From Gerris lacustris (lineage: Eukaryota; Arthropoda; Insecta; Hemiptera; Gerridae): a DNA stretch of 64,000 bases. Positions 62,580 through 64,000 of the stretch are shown here, piece after piece. The position numbers were made by a program, and so were the translations under genes. Numbering within the stretch: position 1 is the first letter of the stretch; the number at the start of each line of letters is the position of its first letter. The DNA is taken from positions 10,308,580 to 10,372,579 of the forward strand of contig OX578276.1 of assembly GCA_951217055.1 (NCBI GenBank), in the 5' to 3' direction. The notes below the pieces were generated by a model. It saw only the letters and a program-made list of their open reading frames with translations. It ran no database searches and was not told where the DNA came from.

Positions 62580-62632
62580 AAATGTGGTGACAATATTGTT
62601 GTGTTTCTTTTTTAACCTCTCTAGTCATAATT
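62580..62632 (+). repeat. PLE-family tail, third copy
   Basis: GGTGACAATATTGTTGTGTT and AACCTCTCTAGTCATAATTA, matching 60658-60707. It has no hammerhead core in front, so it is a short (5'-truncated) copy. Confidence 0.85.
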
Positions 62633-62639
62633 AGTAAAT

Positions 62640-64000
62640 GTATTAAATATGAATGGCTATAACATAATTAAAACCTCCAATAACTTTTATCAGAATAGTG
62701 GAATTGTGATCTTCGTTAGGAAAGATATAATGGATAATACAATATGGAAAGAAATTGAATTAACCCAGTGTAACTGTATTGAAGTTAAGATAAATAAAAA
62801 ACAGCAGTATACTATACAACTTCTTACATTTTATAGATCACCAAATAGTACATAAATTAATATTTACCAAATAGTACCAAATATACATAAAAGTATTTTT
62901 AGATGAATTTAAAAAACTTTTGATAGAAAGAAAACATGTTCAAGTTATAATAATAGGTGATATTAACATAGATATAAACCGAAATAATGAATTGACAAAA
63001 AATTAAGAACTGTACTTAGACATTATGACTGAGAATAACTTATAAGCCTAATTAACGATTATACTAGAGTTATTCAATATAACAAAACAACCATAGACCA
63101 TTTATTTGTCACGGACAGACTGCTAGAAAAAATTAAAGCAATGGTTTTAAAAACGTATATTACTGATCACTTTTCTATTATTTTTAGTATTAAAAAAAAT
63201 TATGAGGCTTTCAAAAATAATAATCAATTCAAACAACCAACAACTTATGAAACAGTCAACTATGAAAATTTATAAAAGTTGCTTGCCTCGGAAAACTGGA
63301 CTGACTTCTGCAACAAACGATTTTATTTCTAAACTAACAGAGAATATGAAAATTGCCACTGAAATAAAAATAATCTACCCACCATCGCGTAAATTCAGAA
63401 AATTAAAACCATTACCCACGGCCTTGTGGTTTCCATAAGGAAAAAAGAAAAACTTATTTAAAAAGCTTCAAGACAAGTAAACAATAAAAAATTACAAACT
63501 TATTTAAAAAAAATAAACCCAAAAGTTGAAGTCTTTGATAAAAAAAAATATTACTTCGGTCAGAAAATAGAGAAATGTGAAAATGGCATGTCTAAAATAT
63601 GGAAAGAAGTTAGTAAAATAACGTTCAGAAAACAAAAAGAGAAAGCGGTATTCAAAGAAATAAAGGATAACGACGGTACAATAATTGACACCAAACCTGA
63701 CCCAATAATAGGAGTTGATGCTATGTGTAAATATTTCACAACCATAGACCAGGAAATGGCTAATGAGTTTACCGAAAACTAATGAAACGACAATAGGAGA
63801 CAAAAAAATTGATGAGAGATGGAATAAAATAGACTTCATTGAAAAAATTTTAATAAAGGGTGTCAACCAGCTAAGAGGTGGATCTTCACCACGGGTCATG
63901 ACGGAATCACGGTTCCCTTATCAAAGAGAATATATATAAACTCACTAAAAAAAAACTATTATTACACATCGCTAAATTGAATTTTGAGCAAGGCCTTTTT
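62640..64000 (+). pseudogene. LINE endonuclease-to-RT relic (CR1/Daphne-like), continues past the window
   Basis: Endonuclease: NGYNIIKTSNNFYQNSGIVI, FVRKDI, TIQLLTFYRSPNST, VQVIIIGDINIDINRNNELT, KTTIDHLFVTDRLLEKI and YITDHFSIIFSI, in the order of apurinic/apyrimidinic endonucleases (GD(I/F)N and SDH-type motif, here TDHF). The linker has KIWKEVSKITFRKQKEKAVF. The RT start is at 63880-63950, where GGSSPxHDGI-type sequence is interrupted by a frameshift, then KENIYKLTKKKLLLHIAKLN. Several stops and shifts. The remainder lies outside the window. Confidence 0.8.

Noticed and set aside
63504..63899. 131-codon Phe-rich minus-strand ORF
   Set aside because: It is antisense to the A-rich LINE linker and the composition mirrors it; the plus strand has the recognisable LINE protein.

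Overview
The window looks like an AT-rich arthropod nuclear genome, most probably an insect; a hemipteran is a guess from the mix of elements. Reasons: GT-AG introns, target-site duplications of nuclear DNA transposons, LINE poly(A) tails, piggyBac, P, hAT, pogo, BEL/Pao, Copia, Ty3/gypsy and Penelope remains, tRNA-headed repeats, and no bacterial operon structure. I see no confident intact host gene. Nearly everything recognisable is a transposable element, most of them broken, many nested in one another.

Layout. 1-13 kb: piggyBac relic, an 82-bp tandem array, a hAT MITE with a perfect target duplication, a MADF-domain pseudogene with an intron, two hAT relics, Copia and pogo/jerky relics, a Penelope-like (PLE) 3' end with a hammerhead-like tail, microsatellites. 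13-21 kb: an internally deleted hAT, Ty3/gypsy integrase, a LINE split by an 888-bp MITE, BEL/Pao pieces, a gypsy gag start, and an unexplained GC-richer block (19.57-20.67 kb). 21.6-25 kb: a multi-exon P-element/THAP9-like transposase gene, lightly decayed. 25.8-30.3 kb: a 4-copy repeat and two PLE copies, the second ending in a complete-looking type I hammerhead motif. 30.8-34.7 kb: a duplicated exon of a probable Crypton-like gene, a 576-bp near-perfect palindrome, a Jockey fragment, a second piggyBac. 35-38.7 kb: a gypsy pol relic carrying three nested insertions, one of them a PLE inverted duplication. 38.85-43.77 kb: a non-autonomous DNA element split by a very young LTR retrotransposon (identical 289-bp LTRs, intact gag, no reverse transcriptase). 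44-48 kb: tRNA-like repeat, BEL LTR/gag, a palindromic 61-bp satellite built from MITE ends, a 66-bp higher-order minisatellite. 48-56.4 kb: Copia split by a LINE, a second P-element relic, a hAT relic, a haspin-kinase-like fragment between direct repeats, and a Jockey reverse-transcriptase ORF split by a hAT. 56.4-58.3 kb: minus-strand relic of a Polinton/adintovirus-like virus cassette (phospholipase A2-like, small virion-like protein, adenain-like protease) and an unassigned ORF. 58.6-62.6 kb: PLE tails around an 18-bp minisatellite, a LINE 3' end, hairpins and tRNA-like repeats, then a transposon-type DUF7869-like relic and a MITE. 62.6 kb to the end: a LINE endonuclease/RT relic running off the window.

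How the parts relate: this is a stratified record of insertions rather than a pathway. The youngest layers, judged by intact repeats, are the gag-only LTR element (39250-43631), the PLE inverted duplication (37916-38338) and the 108-bp palindrome (36281-36388). Three empty sites can be checked inside the window itself. All family calls come from reading translations by eye; no database search was run.
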